Source: Prochlorococcus marinus str. MIT 9201
Lineage (GTDB): Bacteria > Cyanobacteriota > Cyanobacteriia > PCC-6307 > Cyanobiaceae
Assembly (NCBI RefSeq): GCF_000759955.1
Contig: NZ_JNAL01000007.1
Span: 150,647 to 214,646, forward strand
Direction: 5' to 3'
DNA length: 64,000 nt
Part shown: positions 51,486 through 61,136 of the stretch, piece by piece
Position numbering within the stretch: position 1 is the first letter of the stretch
Layout: every line of letters starts with the position of its first letter
Program-made: the position numbers and the translations under genes
The notes under the pieces: generated by a model
Seen by the model: the letters and a program-made list of their open reading frames with translations, nothing else
Told to the model about the DNA's origin: nothing
The model's database searches: none

Positions 51486-52097
51486 GTGTTAATTCTAGCC
51501 TCTACTTCCCAATCTAGAAAGAAATTACTGGAAAATTGTCAAATTGAATTTATCCAAATATCGAGTGGCTTTGATGAAAATTCAATAAAAGAAAAAAATA
51601 TATTGAAATTAGCTCTTGAATTATCTTTTCAAAAGGCTAAAAGTTTATCTGAAAATATTCAAAAAATATCATGGCCAGAAGAATATAAATGCGGCCCTTT
51701 TGAAATCCTGGGATGTGATTCAATTTTTGAATTTAAAGGAGAAGCTTATGGAAAACCATCTAATAAAGAAGAAGCATTTATTAGATGGAAAAAAATGTCT
51801 GGAGAATTTGGATTGTTACATACGGGGCATACTCTAATAATCGGAAATTTTGATTCAATTTCCAATACTTTTAAAATCACTAAAATTATTAAAAAAACAG
51901 TAAGTTCAAGAGTTTATTTTTCTAAGTTGGAAGATTGGGAAATCAAAAGTTATGTAGATACAAACGAACCTTTATACTGCGCAGGTGGATTTGCTTTGGA
52001 AGGTATAGGCGGTAAATATATAGAAAAAATAGAGGGTTGTTTCAGTAATGTGATGGGGTTGAGTTTGCCATGGCTCAGAAAAAATTTATATAAATAA
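51486..52097 (+). CDS. maf: Maf-type nucleoside triphosphate pyrophosphatase
   Basis: House-cleaning pyrophosphatase that hydrolyses non-canonical or excess nucleotides and can slow cell division. The 203-residue protein starts [16 protein letters not shown] (the Maf N-terminal signature) and has the [23 protein letters not shown] block (read in parts) with catalytic Asp, then HTGHTLI and [21 protein letters not shown]. The start is GTG at 51486, directly before the signature. It ends at a shared terminator with the convergent psbC. Confidence 0.93.
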   Translation: MLILASTSQSRKKLLENCQIEFIQISSGFDENSIKEKNILKLALELSFQKAKSLSENIQKISWPEEYKCGPFEILGCDSIFEFKGEAYGKPSNKEEAFIRWKKMSGEFGLLHTGHTLIIGNFDSISNTFKITKIIKKTVSSRVYFSKLEDWEIKSYVDTNEPLYCAGGFALEGIGGKYIEKIEGCFSNVMGLSLPWLRKNLYK

Positions 52098-52107
52098 GAA
52101 AATTGAG

Positions 52108-52140
52108 CAAAAAAAAACCCTATCAATAGATAGGGCTATT
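52108..52140. terminator. Two-way terminator between maf and psbC
   Basis: CCCTATC (52118-52124) pairs perfectly with GATAGGG (52129-52135) around AATA, flanked by a run of nine A on the maf side and T-containing sequence on the other. Read on the minus strand, the A run becomes the T tract that would terminate psbDC; read on the plus strand, the T-rich end is weaker. Confidence 0.8.
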
Positions 52141-52156
52141 TTGAAATGAATAGAAA

Positions 52157-53539
52157 TTAATCTAGATCAGGCATTTCTAGAGCTGGTTCACTCTTTCTGT
52201 CGATTCCTTTTTCGAAACCAGCAGCGGCTGCTCTAGCACGTCCAGCATGCCAAAGGTGACCGATGAAAGTAAACCATCCTAGGAAGAATTGAGCTGCAGC
52301 TAACCACTGTCTTAGGTTAACGAAGTTAACAGCATTGGGCTCTGTAATGATTCCACCAACAGAGTTGATAGAAGCGTTAGGAGCATGAGTCATATATTCA
52401 GCTGCTCTTCTTACCTGCCAAGGCTGAATATCATTTTGGATTTTCTCAAGGCTCAATCCATTAGGTCCTCTTAGAGGCTCTAACCATGGCCCTCTGAAAT
52501 CCCAAAATCTCATTGTTTCACCACCAAATATAATTTCACCAGTAGGAGATCTCATGAGATACTTACCTAGACCTGTTGGTCCCATTGTTGAACCTACGTT
52601 AGCACCAATTCTTTGATCTCTCACAAGGAAAGTAAAGCTTTGAGCCTGTGAAGCTTCAGCATTTGTTGGGCCATAAAATTCTGAAGGGTAAGCAGTATTG
52701 TTGAACCAGATGAATGTTGAAGCAATAAAACTTGCTACACAAATTCCACCAAGAGCATAACTTAGTAGTCCTTCACCATTCCAAATAAATGCTCTTCTTG
52801 CCCATCCAAAAGGTTTTGTGAAAATGTGAAATAAACCACCAATAATGGCAGTAATACCAACATAAACATGTCCACCAACAATATCTTCAATAGAGTTAAC
52901 ACCGATTATAGAACCAGCTCCTCCCCATGGAGATCTGAATAGATATCCAAGGATAACTCTAGGATCTAATGTTGGGCTGACTAGTCTAACTTCTCCACCA
53001 CCTGGTGCCCATGTGTCATAAGCGCCACCTACAAACATCCAGTTAAAAACGAAGAAAAGAGCGCCGACTCCTAAAACAATTAGGTGATAACCCAATATAT
53101 TAGTCATCTGATTCTTATCTCTCCAATCTGTAGAAAAGAAAGGGAAGTCTTGTTCAAGTTTTTCAGGACCGGCTAATGAGTGATAAACACCACCAAATCC
53201 TAAAACTGCTGAAGAAACTAAATGCATTACACCTGCAACAAAGAAGGGATAAACATCAGTAATTTCGCCACCAGGGCCAACTCCAAAACCAAACATTGCT
53301 ACGTGAGGCATACAAATTAAGCCTTGTTCCCACATTGGTTTATCAAATGTGAAATGACTCACTTCGAATAGCATCATTGCACCGGCCCAAAAAACTATGA
53401 GGCCAGTGTGAGCAATATGAGCTCCAAGTAAACGGCCAGATAAATTAATTAATCTGGCGTTACCTACGTACCAAGCGTAACCAGTTTCTTCAATACTCTG
53501 GTTAGGGGCTCTAAGTAAACTATTAAAGGGCGTTTCCAC
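52157..53539 (-). CDS. psbC: Photosystem II CP43 core antenna protein
   Basis: Binds chlorophyll and carotenoid next to D1 in photosystem II and contributes a ligand to the manganese cluster through its large lumenal loop. I choose the GTG start at 53539, giving the mature-like [20 protein letters not shown], 460 residues. An upstream ATG at 53566 would add nine residues absent from other CP43 proteins. GTG gives a 17-base overlap with psbD, the same as in plastids. Six helices, the loop with [20 protein letters not shown] and the terminal [19 protein letters not shown] are all present. It is the downstream gene of the psbDC operon. Confidence 0.97.
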   Translation of the reverse strand: METPFNSLLRAPNQSIEETGYAWYVGNARLINLSGRLLGAHIAHTGLIVFWAGAMMLFEVSHFTFDKPMWEQGLICMPHVAMFGFGVGPGGEITDVYPFFVAGVMHLVSSAVLGFGGVYHSLAGPEKLEQDFPFFSTDWRDKNQMTNILGYHLIVLGVGALFFVFNWMFVGGAYDTWAPGGGEVRLVSPTLDPRVILGYLFRSPWGGAGSIIGVNSIEDIVGGHVYVGITAIIGGLFHIFTKPFGWARRAFIWNGEGLLSYALGGICVASFIASTFIWFNNTAYPSEFYGPTNAEASQAQSFTFLVRDQRIGANVGSTMGPTGLGKYLMRSPTGEIIFGGETMRFWDFRGPWLEPLRGPNGLSLEKIQNDIQPWQVRRAAEYMTHAPNASINSVGGIITEPNAVNFVNLRQWLAAAQFFLGWFTFIGHLWHAGRARAAAAGFEKGIDRKSEPALEMPDLD

Positions 53540-54599
53540 GTGGTAGAACCTCCTCAGGGAATACAAAGTTTTCGTGTGGTTGATCCACAGAAGACATCCA
53601 TGCTCGCATACCTTCGTTCAAAAGTATATTTTTTGTGTAGAAAGTTTCAAATTCTGGATCTTCTGCTGCACGTATTTCTTGGCTTACGAAATCATAAGCT
53701 CTTAAGTTTAGTGCTAAGCCGACAATACCGATTGAAGACGTCCACATACCCATAACAGGTACAAATAGCATCAAGAAATGTAAGAAACGCTTGTTTGAGA
53801 AAGCAATACCGAAGATTTGACTCCAGAATCTATTCGCTGTAATCATTGAATAAGTTTCTTCTTCTTGAGTTGGATCAAAAGCTCTAAATGTTGAACTTTG
53901 AACCTTACCATCTGTATAAATACTTGTATCTTCATACAAAGTATTTTGTACTGTAGCTCCATGAATAGCGCAAAGTAAGGCACCACCAAGAATTCCAGCA
54001 ACTCCCATCATGTGGAATGGATTTAAAGTTATATTGTGAAAACCTTGAATGAACAGTATATAACGGAAGATTGCTGCAACACCGAATGAAGGTGCGAAGA
54101 ACCAACTATGCTGTCCTAAAGGATAAATAAGGAAAATACTTGTAAATACTGCAATTACCGCTGAGAAAGCTAATGCGTTGTATGGTCTAATTCCAACAAG
54201 GCCAGCAATTTCAAACTGACGAAGCATAAAACCAATAAGGCCAAATACTCCATGTAATGCAACGAAGTTCCAAAGACCACCAAGTTGTAGCCATCTTACG
54301 AAACTACCTTGGGCTTCAGGACCCCATAAAAATAGAAGACTGTGTCCCATGGCATCACCAGGGGTACTTACAGCTGCTGTTAAAAAGTTACAACCTTCAA
54401 GGTAGGAGCTTGCAACTCCGTGTGTGTACCAAGAGGTAACAAATGTTGTTCCGACGAACCAACCACCTATAGAAAGATAAGCACAAGGAAGTAAAAGTAG
54501 TCCGGACCAACCAATAAATACAAAGCGGTCGCGCTTCAACCAATCATCGAGGACATCAAACCATCCTCTTTGTGGGGCGCTACCAACTGCGATCGTCAT
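53523..54599 (-). CDS. psbD: Photosystem II D2 protein
   Basis: Reaction-centre subunit that with D1 holds the primary donor, pheophytins, plastoquinone QA and the non-heme iron. The 358-residue protein has five helices with [20 protein letters not shown] loops, [19 protein letters not shown], the iron-ligand His in [22 protein letters not shown] and the [13 protein letters not shown] helix. The ATG start gives [14 protein letters not shown] as in other cyanobacteria. About 182 bp upstream separates it from divergent ycf4. That spacer must contain the psbD promoter, but I see no clear box. Confidence 0.98.
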   Translation of the reverse strand: MTIAVGSAPQRGWFDVLDDWLKRDRFVFIGWSGLLLLPCAYLSIGGWFVGTTFVTSWYTHGVASSYLEGCNFLTAAVSTPGDAMGHSLLFLWGPEAQGSFVRWLQLGGLWNFVALHGVFGLIGFMLRQFEIAGLVGIRPYNALAFSAVIAVFTSIFLIYPLGQHSWFFAPSFGVAAIFRYILFIQGFHNITLNPFHMMGVAGILGGALLCAIHGATVQNTLYEDTSIYTDGKVQSSTFRAFDPTQEEETYSMITANRFWSQIFGIAFSNKRFLHFLMLFVPVMGMWTSSIGIVGLALNLRAYDFVSQEIRAAEDPEFETFYTKNILLNEGMRAWMSSVDQPHENFVFPEEVLPRGNAL

Positions 54600-54781
54600 G
54601 AGAAATCGTTTTTTAGCTTCGGGATACGCAGTGACTTTAACAAAGATTTAGAGTAATGTGGGGAAATATTTGTATATCTGAAACGCCTTGTAAAGCTTTC
54701 CTGACTTTTTTATTAAAAAATAGGTAAGAATACTCCCTAAGTTTGTTAAATTATCTGAATTAGGTTCAAAAAAGATAAAAA

Positions 54782-55339
54782 ATGAATTCAGATCTCAGGT
54801 CTTTCGATAAAATCGAACAAAAAATTGATGGATCAAGAAAAATTTCAAATTATATTATTGGAGGAATGCTAACAATAGGAGGTATTGGGTTTCTTTTGGC
54901 TTCTTTATCTAGTTATACAGGAAGGGATCTACTTCCTCTTGGAAACCCTTCAACCTTATTATTTATACCTCAAGGAATAATAATGGGAGCATACGGAGTC
55001 ATAGCCAATTTACTAAATTTTTACTTGTGGTATTTGGTATACATAAACTTTGGTTCAGGAAGTAATTCGTTTGATAAATCCACACAATCTGTAGAAATAA
55101 AAAGAAAAGGATTATTTAAAGATATTGAAGTTAAATTGAATTTCGATGAAATTAAATCAGTTAAGTTGGATATAAGTGAGGGATTTAATCCTAGAAGAAG
55201 AATTGCTTTAGTACTCAAAGGTAGAAAAAAACCTCTTCCTCTTAGCGGAGCAGGTCAACTTAAACCATTGCTCCAAGTTGAAGAAGAAGGTGCTCGTCTG
55301 GCTAAGTTTTTAAATGTTAATTTGGAGGGCCTAAAATAA
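54782..55339 (+). CDS. ycf4: Photosystem I assembly protein Ycf4
   Basis: Thylakoid protein that helps assemble photosystem I. At 185 residues it has two N-terminal helices (about 24-44 and 62-86) and a soluble C-terminal domain. IIGGMLTIGGIGFLLASLSSY and LLFIPQGIIMGAYG are typical of the family, as is VRIKRKG-like VEIKRKGLFKDIEVKL. The stop TAA at 55337-55339 shares two bases with a possible ATA start of the next gene. It is divergent from psbD and transcribed with the cyclophilin gene on the plus strand. Confidence 0.93.
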   Translation: MNSDLRSFDKIEQKIDGSRKISNYIIGGMLTIGGIGFLLASLSSYTGRDLLPLGNPSTLLFIPQGIIMGAYGVIANLLNFYLWYLVYINFGSGSNSFDKSTQSVEIKRKGLFKDIEVKLNFDEIKSVKLDISEGFNPRRRIALVLKGRKKPLPLSGAGQLKPLLQVEEEGARLAKFLNVNLEGLK

Positions 55340-55380
55340 AAGGAAAATATTTTTTAAAAACATTATCTTTTATTCAATTT

Positions 55381-55992
55381 TTGTTTTTGGTTCAAGCTTG
55401 TAGTTTTAAAAATGAGATTGATTCAAGTTATTACTGTCAAAAACTTAAAATTAGTTGTATCCAAGTTAATAAGATTGTTTATTTTAAAACTTCAAAAGGT
55501 AATTTTGAGGTTAAATTATTTGGCGAAGATAACCCTGTAACAGTATCTAATTTTCTAGATAACATAGGCAAAAATATTTATAAAAATAAAAATTTTTACA
55601 AAATAATTAATTATCCTCAACAGAAATTTATACACGGAGGTGTTTATCCAGAAAATAATTTTAATCTTGAACAAAATCAAAAAATAAATAAGACAAGTCC
55701 CTCAATTCCTTTAGAAATAAAATTTAAAGATGAAGTTAAACCAAGATACAACTATCAAATAAAAGATCCTAATGAAACTGAAAATTTGGTAAATACTTTT
55801 GAGAGTGGTTCAATTGCTATGGTTAAAAGAGGGAAAAGTAAATCCTCCTCTACAGAATTTTTTTTTGTAACTAGTAAGATTCCAGAATTAGACGGAAGAT
55901 ACTCCATTTTTGGAGAAATTATTAATGGATTAGAAGTACTTGAAAAAATTAATAAAGAAGACTATATCAAGGAAATTAAAATATCTAATTAA
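55381..55992 (+). CDS. Peptidyl-prolyl cis-trans isomerase, cyclophilin type, lipoprotein-like
   Basis: A cyclophilin-fold protein: [28 protein letters not shown], then [41 protein letters not shown] and [18 protein letters not shown]. These match the family core, though the usual GGD catalytic loop is weak, so activity is uncertain. The plain start is TTG at 55381, giving 203 residues, but this cuts a signal in half. Reading back in frame to ATA at 55336 gives [17 protein letters not shown] then LVQAC, a near-perfect lipoprotein signal with cleavage before Cys. That start would overlap the ycf4 stop. Likely an envelope- or lumen-anchored foldase. Confidence 0.8.
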   Translation: MFLVQACSFKNEIDSSYYCQKLKISCIQVNKIVYFKTSKGNFEVKLFGEDNPVTVSNFLDNIGKNIYKNKNFYKIINYPQQKFIHGGVYPENNFNLEQNQKINKTSPSIPLEIKFKDEVKPRYNYQIKDPNETENLVNTFESGSIAMVKRGKSKSSSTEFFFVTSKIPELDGRYSIFGEIINGLEVLEKINKEDYIKEIKISN

Positions 55993-56513
55993 ATTTCTAG
56001 AGAATATTTGTTGATTTTCAACATTTCTGTATTAACTCCTGAAGAGCGCTTAAGAGCAACTTTGCCAGTCCTTGCTATTTCAAGAATGCCATAGGGCTCA
56101 AGTAATTTCTCTAAAGCAACTAACTTGCCAGGATCTCCAACAACTTCAAGTGTTAAAGCTATATCTGAAACGTCTACAACTTTTGCTCGGAATATTTGGA
56201 CTATATCTAAGATATTGCTTCTTGTATCTTCTTTTGAAGATACTTTCAGTAACATTAATTCTCTCTCAACAGCAGCGAGATTGGTAAAATCTACAACTCC
56301 CAGAACATTAAATAATTTATTAAGTTGCTTAGTCATCTGTTGAAGAGTTTCATCATCTCCTTCTACAACCATTGTTAATCTTGAAATCCCTTTCGATTCC
56401 GCAGGGCCTACAGCAAGGCTATCTATATTAAACCCTCTTCTGGCAAATAGACCTGAGATTCTACTCAAAGCTCCTGATTCGTCCTCTACAAGAACTGATA
56501 ATGTATGTTTCAT
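55989..56513 (-). CDS. ilvH: Acetolactate synthase small subunit
   Basis: Regulatory subunit that gives valine feedback to the branched-chain amino acid enzyme. The 174-residue protein has an N-terminal ACT domain starting [37 protein letters not shown] (read in parts) and a C-terminal regulatory domain with [20 protein letters not shown]. Length and pattern are typical. The catalytic subunit ilvB is elsewhere. It is convergent with the cyclophilin gene (overlap of four bases at their 3' ends) and 3 bp from the hydrolase gene upstream on its own strand. Confidence 0.96.
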   Translation of the reverse strand: MKHTLSVLVEDESGALSRISGLFARRGFNIDSLAVGPAESKGISRLTMVVEGDDETLQQMTKQLNKLFNVLGVVDFTNLAAVERELMLLKVSSKEDTRSNILDIVQIFRAKVVDVSDIALTLEVVGDPGKLVALEKLLEPYGILEIARTGKVALKRSSGVNTEMLKINKYSLEI

Positions 56514-56516
56514 ATT

Positions 56517-57458
56517 TTAAAAGGTTTTTAAATCCCTAATCCATTCATAAGAGATTCTATTGAATACTGAAGGATCTTCATCATGGATACAATGACCTGA
56601 ATTGGATACTATTTTTAATTTTACCCATCTATGGAAATTTGCAATCTTTTTACCAACAAACAAAGGAATGAAATTATCTTTTGCTCCCCAAATCAACAAA
56701 AAAGGAACTTTTTTTGAGGCACTGAGTTTTCTCAAAAGGTAAGAAGCTTGAAATTTTTCATCCCTTGAAGACATTCCAATGCACATTGCCCTTAGTGATC
56801 TAGCTGAAGTTCGTCTTAAAACTGGTTTGGTTACTAAATCTATAAGTTCGCGATCAATATTATCTTTTTTGAAATAGGCAGAATTTAATCCCAGTTTTAT
56901 AACTCCTAATTTGGTTATTAAAAACAAAATAATCTCCAAAGGGAAAAACATAAAAAATATTCTTATGCATCTATCTTGAAATTTTTTAAATGATGATTTT
57001 TTTGTTATCAATTTTTTATTTTCTTTTATTTGATCTGGCAAAGGAGATGCAATAACTGTTGCAATCTGATCCTCTAATGAAACAGCACATGTTAAAGCAA
57101 CTAGTGATCCTAAAGAATTACCAATAAGAATTACTTTCTTAGAATTCTTTGGTCTTATCACCTGTGTAATAAAGTCTTTCACTTGATTAGACCAAATCTC
57201 ATTATTTAATTTTCCAATTTGTCTAATCCCAGGTTGATCTGAATCCCCAAATCCTATTAAATCCAGAGAATAAGAGGCATAATTCCTTTTCGCAAAATAT
57301 TCTAAATTTTTCCTCCAATGTTTTCGACTAGCGCCAAATCCATGTAGAAATATAATTGGAATTTCATTATCTTCACCTGCAACACTCCAGCAAATTTTAA
57401 AACCATTCCAATTCCAGTAATTAGGAATGTTTATTTTTTTTTTAAAATTATTGTTCAT
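56517..57458 (-). CDS. Alpha/beta hydrolase
   Basis: A 313-residue hydrolase with the family's catalytic elements: oxyanion loop HGFGASRKHW near 39-48, nucleophile Ser115 in GNSLGSL, a likely acid Asp in WGAKDNFIPL near 262-271 and the catalytic His in SGHCIHDED near the C-terminus. A cap region with many Lys and Phe spans 140-230. Related cyanobacterial proteins include chlorophyllase- and esterase-like enzymes, but the substrate cannot be predicted. It lies 3 bp upstream of ilvH on the same strand and is divergent from petM. Confidence 0.85.
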   Translation of the reverse strand: MNNNFKKKINIPNYWNWNGFKICWSVAGEDNEIPIIFLHGFGASRKHWRKNLEYFAKRNYASYSLDLIGFGDSDQPGIRQIGKLNNEIWSNQVKDFITQVIRPKNSKKVILIGNSLGSLVALTCAVSLEDQIATVIASPLPDQIKENKKLITKKSSFKKFQDRCIRIFFMFFPLEIILFLITKLGVIKLGLNSAYFKKDNIDRELIDLVTKPVLRRTSARSLRAMCIGMSSRDEKFQASYLLRKLSASKKVPFLLIWGAKDNFIPLFVGKKIANFHRWVKLKIVSNSGHCIHDEDPSVFNRISYEWIRDLKTF

Positions 57459-57550
57459 ATATTCAAAATTTTCAAGATATTTGCATTATCTACTTTTTTA
57501 ACAAATAAATGTATATTGAATGTAAATTATAGTAACCAATAAATTTTACT

Positions 57551-57649
57551 ATGGCTAAAGAAATTTTTAGTATTGCAGCAGTTTTTTGGGTACTGATACC
57601 AATAGGATTGATTTGTGGTGCTTTGTTATTAAAGTTTCAGGGAGATTGA
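57551..57649 (+). CDS. petM: Cytochrome b6f complex subunit 7 (PetM)
   Basis: A 32-residue single-helix protein, [19 protein letters not shown] followed by [13 protein letters not shown], with the short N-terminal lead, one transmembrane span and the C-terminal KFQGD of PetM. It runs from ATG at 57551 to TGA at 57647-57649 and is too short for length-based prediction. PetM is a small stabilising subunit of the cytochrome b6f complex in thylakoids. It lies between divergent hydrolase and the ycf39-like gene. Confidence 0.92.
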   Translation: MAKEIFSIAAVFWVLIPIGLICGALLLKFQGD

Positions 57650-57706
57650 TTCTCACGAATACATCTCAATTTGAGTTATGGTCTAAAAGTTAAGTAAATC
57701 TTAAAT

Positions 57707-58669
57707 ATGAAGATTCTTTTAGTAGGAGCAACAGGGACACTTGGCAGACAAATAGCGAAGCAAGCTATAGAAGATGGACATGAAGTAAGATGCTTTGTAA
57801 GAAACCCAAGAAAAGCTTCTTTTCTACAAGAGTGGGGTTGTGAATTAACTAAAGGTAATTTGTTAAATTCTTCTGATATTGAATATGCATTGCAAGATAT
57901 TGAAGTAGTTATTGATTCAGCGACTAGTAGGCCAGATGATCCTAAAAGTATTTATGAAATAGATTGGGATGGAAAACTTAATTTATTTAATGCCTGTGAA
58001 TCTCTAAATGTAAAAAGAGTAATATTCCTTTCTATTCTTTTAACAGAGAAGTTTAGAAATGTTCCTTTGATGGACATAAAATTTTGCACTGAAAGACTTC
58101 TTGAGAAATCTGATTTAGACTATACAATTTTCAAATGTGCAGCTTTTATGCAAGGAGTTATTGGTCAGTTCGCCATCCCAATTTTGGATAGTCAAGCAGT
58201 ATGGATGAGTGGAACTCCAACTAAAATTGCTTATATGAATACTCAAGATATGGCTAAAGTTGTTGTAGCAGCAGTAAATAACCCAAAAACTCATAGAACA
58301 TCATTGCCATTAGTAGGTCCCAAAGCATGGGATTCAAACGAAGTTATATCCTTATGTGAAAAATTTAGTGAAAAAAAAGCAAAAATTTTTAGAGTTTCCC
58401 CTTTCCTAATTAGTATCACTCAAAAAGTAGTTTCCTTTTTCCAAGATTCTTTAAATGTTGCTGAAAGATTGGCTTTTGCCGAAGTAACTAGTAGTGGTGA
58501 ATCATTAGATGCTGACATGAGCAAAACTTATGAAATATTGGAACTTAAAAAAGAAGATATGACCTCCCTGGAGAGTTACATAAAGGAGTACTACCAACAA
58601 ATACTAAAAAGATTAAGGGAAATGGAAGCAGATCTAAATATTGAAGAAAAAAAGAGATTACCTTTTTAA
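57707..58669 (+). CDS. ycf39: Ycf39-like NAD(P)-binding protein
   Basis: A 320-residue atypical short-chain dehydrogenase of the NmrA group. GATGTLGRQIAK is at 7-18, followed by GHEVRCFVRNPRKASFLQEWGCELTKGNL (read in parts), then AGATS-like DSATSRPDDP and an FLSILLTEKF stretch. In Synechocystis, Ycf39 binds early D1 assembly complexes with Hlip proteins and supplies chlorophyll to newly made D1; HCF244 is the plant homologue. No catalytic Tyr-Lys pair is evident, in keeping with a scaffold role. It lies between petM and a small gene on the plus strand. Confidence 0.9.
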   Translation: MKILLVGATGTLGRQIAKQAIEDGHEVRCFVRNPRKASFLQEWGCELTKGNLLNSSDIEYALQDIEVVIDSATSRPDDPKSIYEIDWDGKLNLFNACESLNVKRVIFLSILLTEKFRNVPLMDIKFCTERLLEKSDLDYTIFKCAAFMQGVIGQFAIPILDSQAVWMSGTPTKIAYMNTQDMAKVVVAAVNNPKTHRTSLPLVGPKAWDSNEVISLCEKFSEKKAKIFRVSPFLISITQKVVSFFQDSLNVAERLAFAEVTSSGESLDADMSKTYEILELKKEDMTSLESYIKEYYQQILKRLREMEADLNIEEKKRLPF

Positions 58670-58688
58670 TATTGCAATTTTAGACTTG

Positions 58689-58708
58689 TATAGTATATTT
58701 GTACTATA
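58689..58708. promoter_or_regulatory. Inverted repeat before the small gene at 58721
   Basis: TATAGTA (58689-58695) and TACTATA (58702-58708) form a perfect seven-base inverted repeat with a six-base gap, ending 12 bases before the ATG. It includes a -10-like TATAGT. It might be an operator overlapping a promoter, or a weak hairpin in the leader. Tentative. Confidence 0.35.
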
Positions 58709-58720
58709 TATAAAACTTTT

Positions 58721-58933
58721 ATGTCTGTTTCTAAATCTAAAAACCTTGAACGAAAACTAGATATTTTTGCAAAAGAAGCAAAAAATGAATTGAATAATGT
58801 TTGTGGATCTTCATTATGGGAAAGCCTTGGGTTTGTTTTTTTTGATCAATTAGAAGATTCTGATAAAATTGCGAAAGCAAATTTTTACTATGGTCAACTT
58901 CAAATAATTAATGAAATTAAATTTTCAATTTGA
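58721..58933 (+). CDS. Conserved picocyanobacterial small protein
   Basis: A 70-residue protein with a basic, helical N-terminal half (SKSKNLERKLDIFAKEAKNELNNVCG) and a middle with WESLGFVFFDQLED, ending in a second helix (KANFYYGQLQIINEIKF). No signal or membrane segment. A single Cys at residue 28. It is followed by infA after 92 bp on the same strand. I do not recognise it. The good ATG and coding-like composition suggest a real gene. Confidence 0.6.
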   Translation: MSVSKSKNLERKLDIFAKEAKNELNNVCGSSLWESLGFVFFDQLEDSDKIAKANFYYGQLQIINEIKFSI

Positions 58934-59025
58934 ATTGAAGTTCACATTTTTATTTATGTAATTTTTCTTAAATCAATTTTGGCTAATCTTTTTCTGATAA
59001 TATGAACTTAGTACAAGATTAATTA

Positions 59026-59292
59026 ATGATTGAAACTTCAGGTGTGATAGAAAAAGAGCAGGGGAATGGATTTTATTTGGTTACCTTAGAACAACCTGAA
59101 GGACATCAATGTTTATGTAGAGCTGCAGGTAAATTAACTAAATTTAGAATTAAATTATTAGCTGGAGACAAAGTGTTAGTTGAAATAAGTCCTTATGATC
59201 TTTCTAGAGGAAGGATAACTTATAGAGAAAGAAATGCGGGTGGTGCGAGACCTACTACTAATAAAAATAATCCTAAGAGAAATAATAAATAA
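59026..59292 (+). CDS. infA: Translation initiation factor IF-1
   Basis: Small OB-fold protein that occupies the ribosomal A site during initiation. The 88-residue sequence shows GNGFYLVTLEQPEGHQCLCRAAGKLTKFRIKLLAGDKVLVEISPYDLSRGRITYRE (read in parts), the classic IF-1 core. A C-terminal Lys/Asn/Gly-rich tail of about 16 residues goes beyond the usual 72. Standing outside the ribosomal protein operon, it may be a second infA copy or the only one; this cannot be told from the window. Convergent with the NTRC gene. Confidence 0.93.
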   Translation: MIETSGVIEKEQGNGFYLVTLEQPEGHQCLCRAAGKLTKFRIKLLAGDKVLVEISPYDLSRGRITYRERNAGGARPTTNKNNPKRNNK

Positions 59293-59301
59293 AAGGTTAC
59301 T

Positions 59302-60678
59302 TTAGATAATATTTTTTATCGCTTCTTTAAACTCACTCCTTTGCTTAACACCTTGCCATTGTTTTTTTAATAATTTTTCTTTAAAAAGTTGTACGGTTGG
59401 TGTTCCTTTAATACCAGCTTGTTTTGCGATATCTTGATCTTTATCAATATCTATTTCAACGCCAAGCACTGCACCATCAAGTTCTTTAATTACTCTTTTT
59501 AACTGTGGTTTCAGAACATGACATGGGCCGCAGCTTGGGGAACTAAAAATTACTAATAGAGGTTTTTTGCTCTCGTGATAAAGTTTCCTTAAAGCATAAC
59601 TGCCTTTTTGCCATTCAGAATTTGAATCGAAAGTATCTTCATTAACTTCTTCTTCATGAAAATCTGATGAATTGAGTTTTTTATCTGGTTCGGGTGTTTC
59701 TCTGACTATAGTTTTTGCCAAGTTTTTCTCTGCTAGCCACCTTTCGGTAGCTAATGCCGCCATGCATCCAGTTCCTGCAGCGGTAACTCCTTGTCTCCAC
59801 TCAGAATCAACAACGTCACCAGCTGCGAAAATGCCTTGAATAGATGTTTCTGGTCTTCCTGATTTGCAAGCAATATAACCTTTATTATCTAAATCAATCT
59901 TGTTGCCTAAGAACTTGGTATTTGGTGTGTGTCCTATCGCGTAAAAAAGACCCTTTATATTGATTTCCCCTTTACCTTCTTTAGAGTGAATAGTTTCTAT
60001 TTTCTCAAGCCATTCAGAACCATCAGCTTTATTAACTTTTGTGTTCCAATGGATTTCTATCTTTGGATTAGCTTTTACTCTATCAACCATTGCTGCGCTA
60101 GCCCTTAGTTTTTCTGACCTAACAATCAAATGTACTTTGCTGCCATACTTTGTGAGGTATGCTGCTTCTTCACATGCAGAGTCGCCTCCTCCTATAACAG
60201 CTAATTCTTCATCTCTGAATTGTGGAGTCGCTCCATCACAAATTGCACAAGCACTTATTCCTTTACTCCAAAATTTATCTTCGTTTATCACTCCTAATCT
60301 ATTTGCACTTGCACCAGTTGCAATAATAATTGAGTTAGCTTTTATAGTCCCTTCTAAAGTTTTTAATTCAAAGGGATGTGAATCAGTATTTATTGAAACA
60401 ACATCACTTTCATATAAATTAGTACCCCATCTTTCTGCTTGAGCCTTCATTAGATCCATCAATTCAGGACCTAGTACCCCATCTGGAAAACCTGGATAAT
60501 TTTCAACAAATGTTGTAGTCATTAATTGCCCGCCAGGAATTCCACCAGAATTAAATCCTGTTACGAGCAAAGGTTGAAGATTTGCTCTTGCTGCATATAT
60601 TGCAGCTGTATAACCCGCAGGACCTGATCCTATAATTACAACATTTTCTATGTTAGATTTTTTTTCTTTATTTTCCAT
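59302..60678 (-). CDS. ntrC: NADPH-thioredoxin reductase with C-terminal thioredoxin domain (NTRC)
   Basis: A 458-residue fusion. The N-terminal 310 residues are a thioredoxin reductase with GSGPAGYTAA at 17-26, the redox pair Cys144/Cys147 in CAICDG, and the NADP motif GGGDSACEEA. The C-terminal thioredoxin domain (about 365-458) has CGPC with Cys383/Cys386. NTRC passes electrons from NADPH to 2-Cys peroxiredoxins and to chlorophyll-synthesis and Calvin-cycle targets in chloroplasts and cyanobacteria. A linker of about 40 residues, acidic, joins the two. The symbol here means the plant-type NTRC and not the nitrogen regulator. Same strand as the small gene at 60758. Confidence 0.93.
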   Translation of the reverse strand: MENKEKKSNIENVVIIGSGPAGYTAAIYAARANLQPLLVTGFNSGGIPGGQLMTTTFVENYPGFPDGVLGPELMDLMKAQAERWGTNLYESDVVSINTDSHPFELKTLEGTIKANSIIIATGASANRLGVINEDKFWSKGISACAICDGATPQFRDEELAVIGGGDSACEEAAYLTKYGSKVHLIVRSEKLRASAAMVDRVKANPKIEIHWNTKVNKADGSEWLEKIETIHSKEGKGEINIKGLFYAIGHTPNTKFLGNKIDLDNKGYIACKSGRPETSIQGIFAAGDVVDSEWRQGVTAAGTGCMAALATERWLAEKNLAKTIVRETPEPDKKLNSSDFHEEEVNEDTFDSNSEWQKGSYALRKLYHESKKPLLVIFSSPSCGPCHVLKPQLKRVIKELDGAVLGVEIDIDKDQDIAKQAGIKGTPTVQLFKEKLLKKQWQGVKQRSEFKEAIKNII

Positions 60679-60757
60679 TTATTTACTTATTTCACTACCA
60701 ATAATAATCAACTAACCCAAATAATGTAGGGCGGATTTCACTCGAATGTTTAATTAT

Positions 60758-60982
60758 TTAATCGTTGAATTTATGGTCTAATAATTTTTTTAATTCCTTT
60801 GGGAAATTTAAAACAGAATCTTTTAAATTTTCATTCTTTTCTCCAATATGTAATATCCACTCTCTGAATTCTTCAGCTATTGCATAGCTATCTTCGTATC
60901 TTTCTAGAGTATCCATCGCAGAAATTCTATTGGTAGCCCAACATGTTGCAATATCAATCCTTTTTCTAATGAAATTGTCCAT
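60758..60982 (-). CDS. Conserved cyanobacterial small protein
   Basis: A 74-residue, mostly helical protein: MDNFIRKRIDIATCWATNRISA, then DTLERYEDSYAIAEEFREWIL and a C-terminal NFPKELKKLLDHKFND. No signal, membrane helix or metal motif. The pattern recurs, as far as I recall, in marine picocyanobacteria without a named function. It sits between NTRC and the 192-residue gene on the minus strand, with 154 bp above it. Confidence 0.62.
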   Translation of the reverse strand: MDNFIRKRIDIATCWATNRISAMDTLERYEDSYAIAEEFREWILHIGEKNENLKDSVLNFPKELKKLLDHKFND

Positions 60983-61136
60983 TGAAATCTAGAAGTTGTA
61001 TATAGATAAACACATTAAAAGGGATATGTATTGTCTAATAAGTTACAACTTTGTACTTCCAAACAATAATTTAATCTTTAATTTATATTTGAACCAAATT
61101 TCTTGGCAATTATAAAGAAAATATAAAGATATAGGG

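Noticed and set aside
53540..53566. Upstream ATG start for psbC at 53566
   Set aside because: Adds MYSLRRFYH, absent from CP43 proteins; the GTG at 53539 gives the conserved start and the plastid-like overlap.
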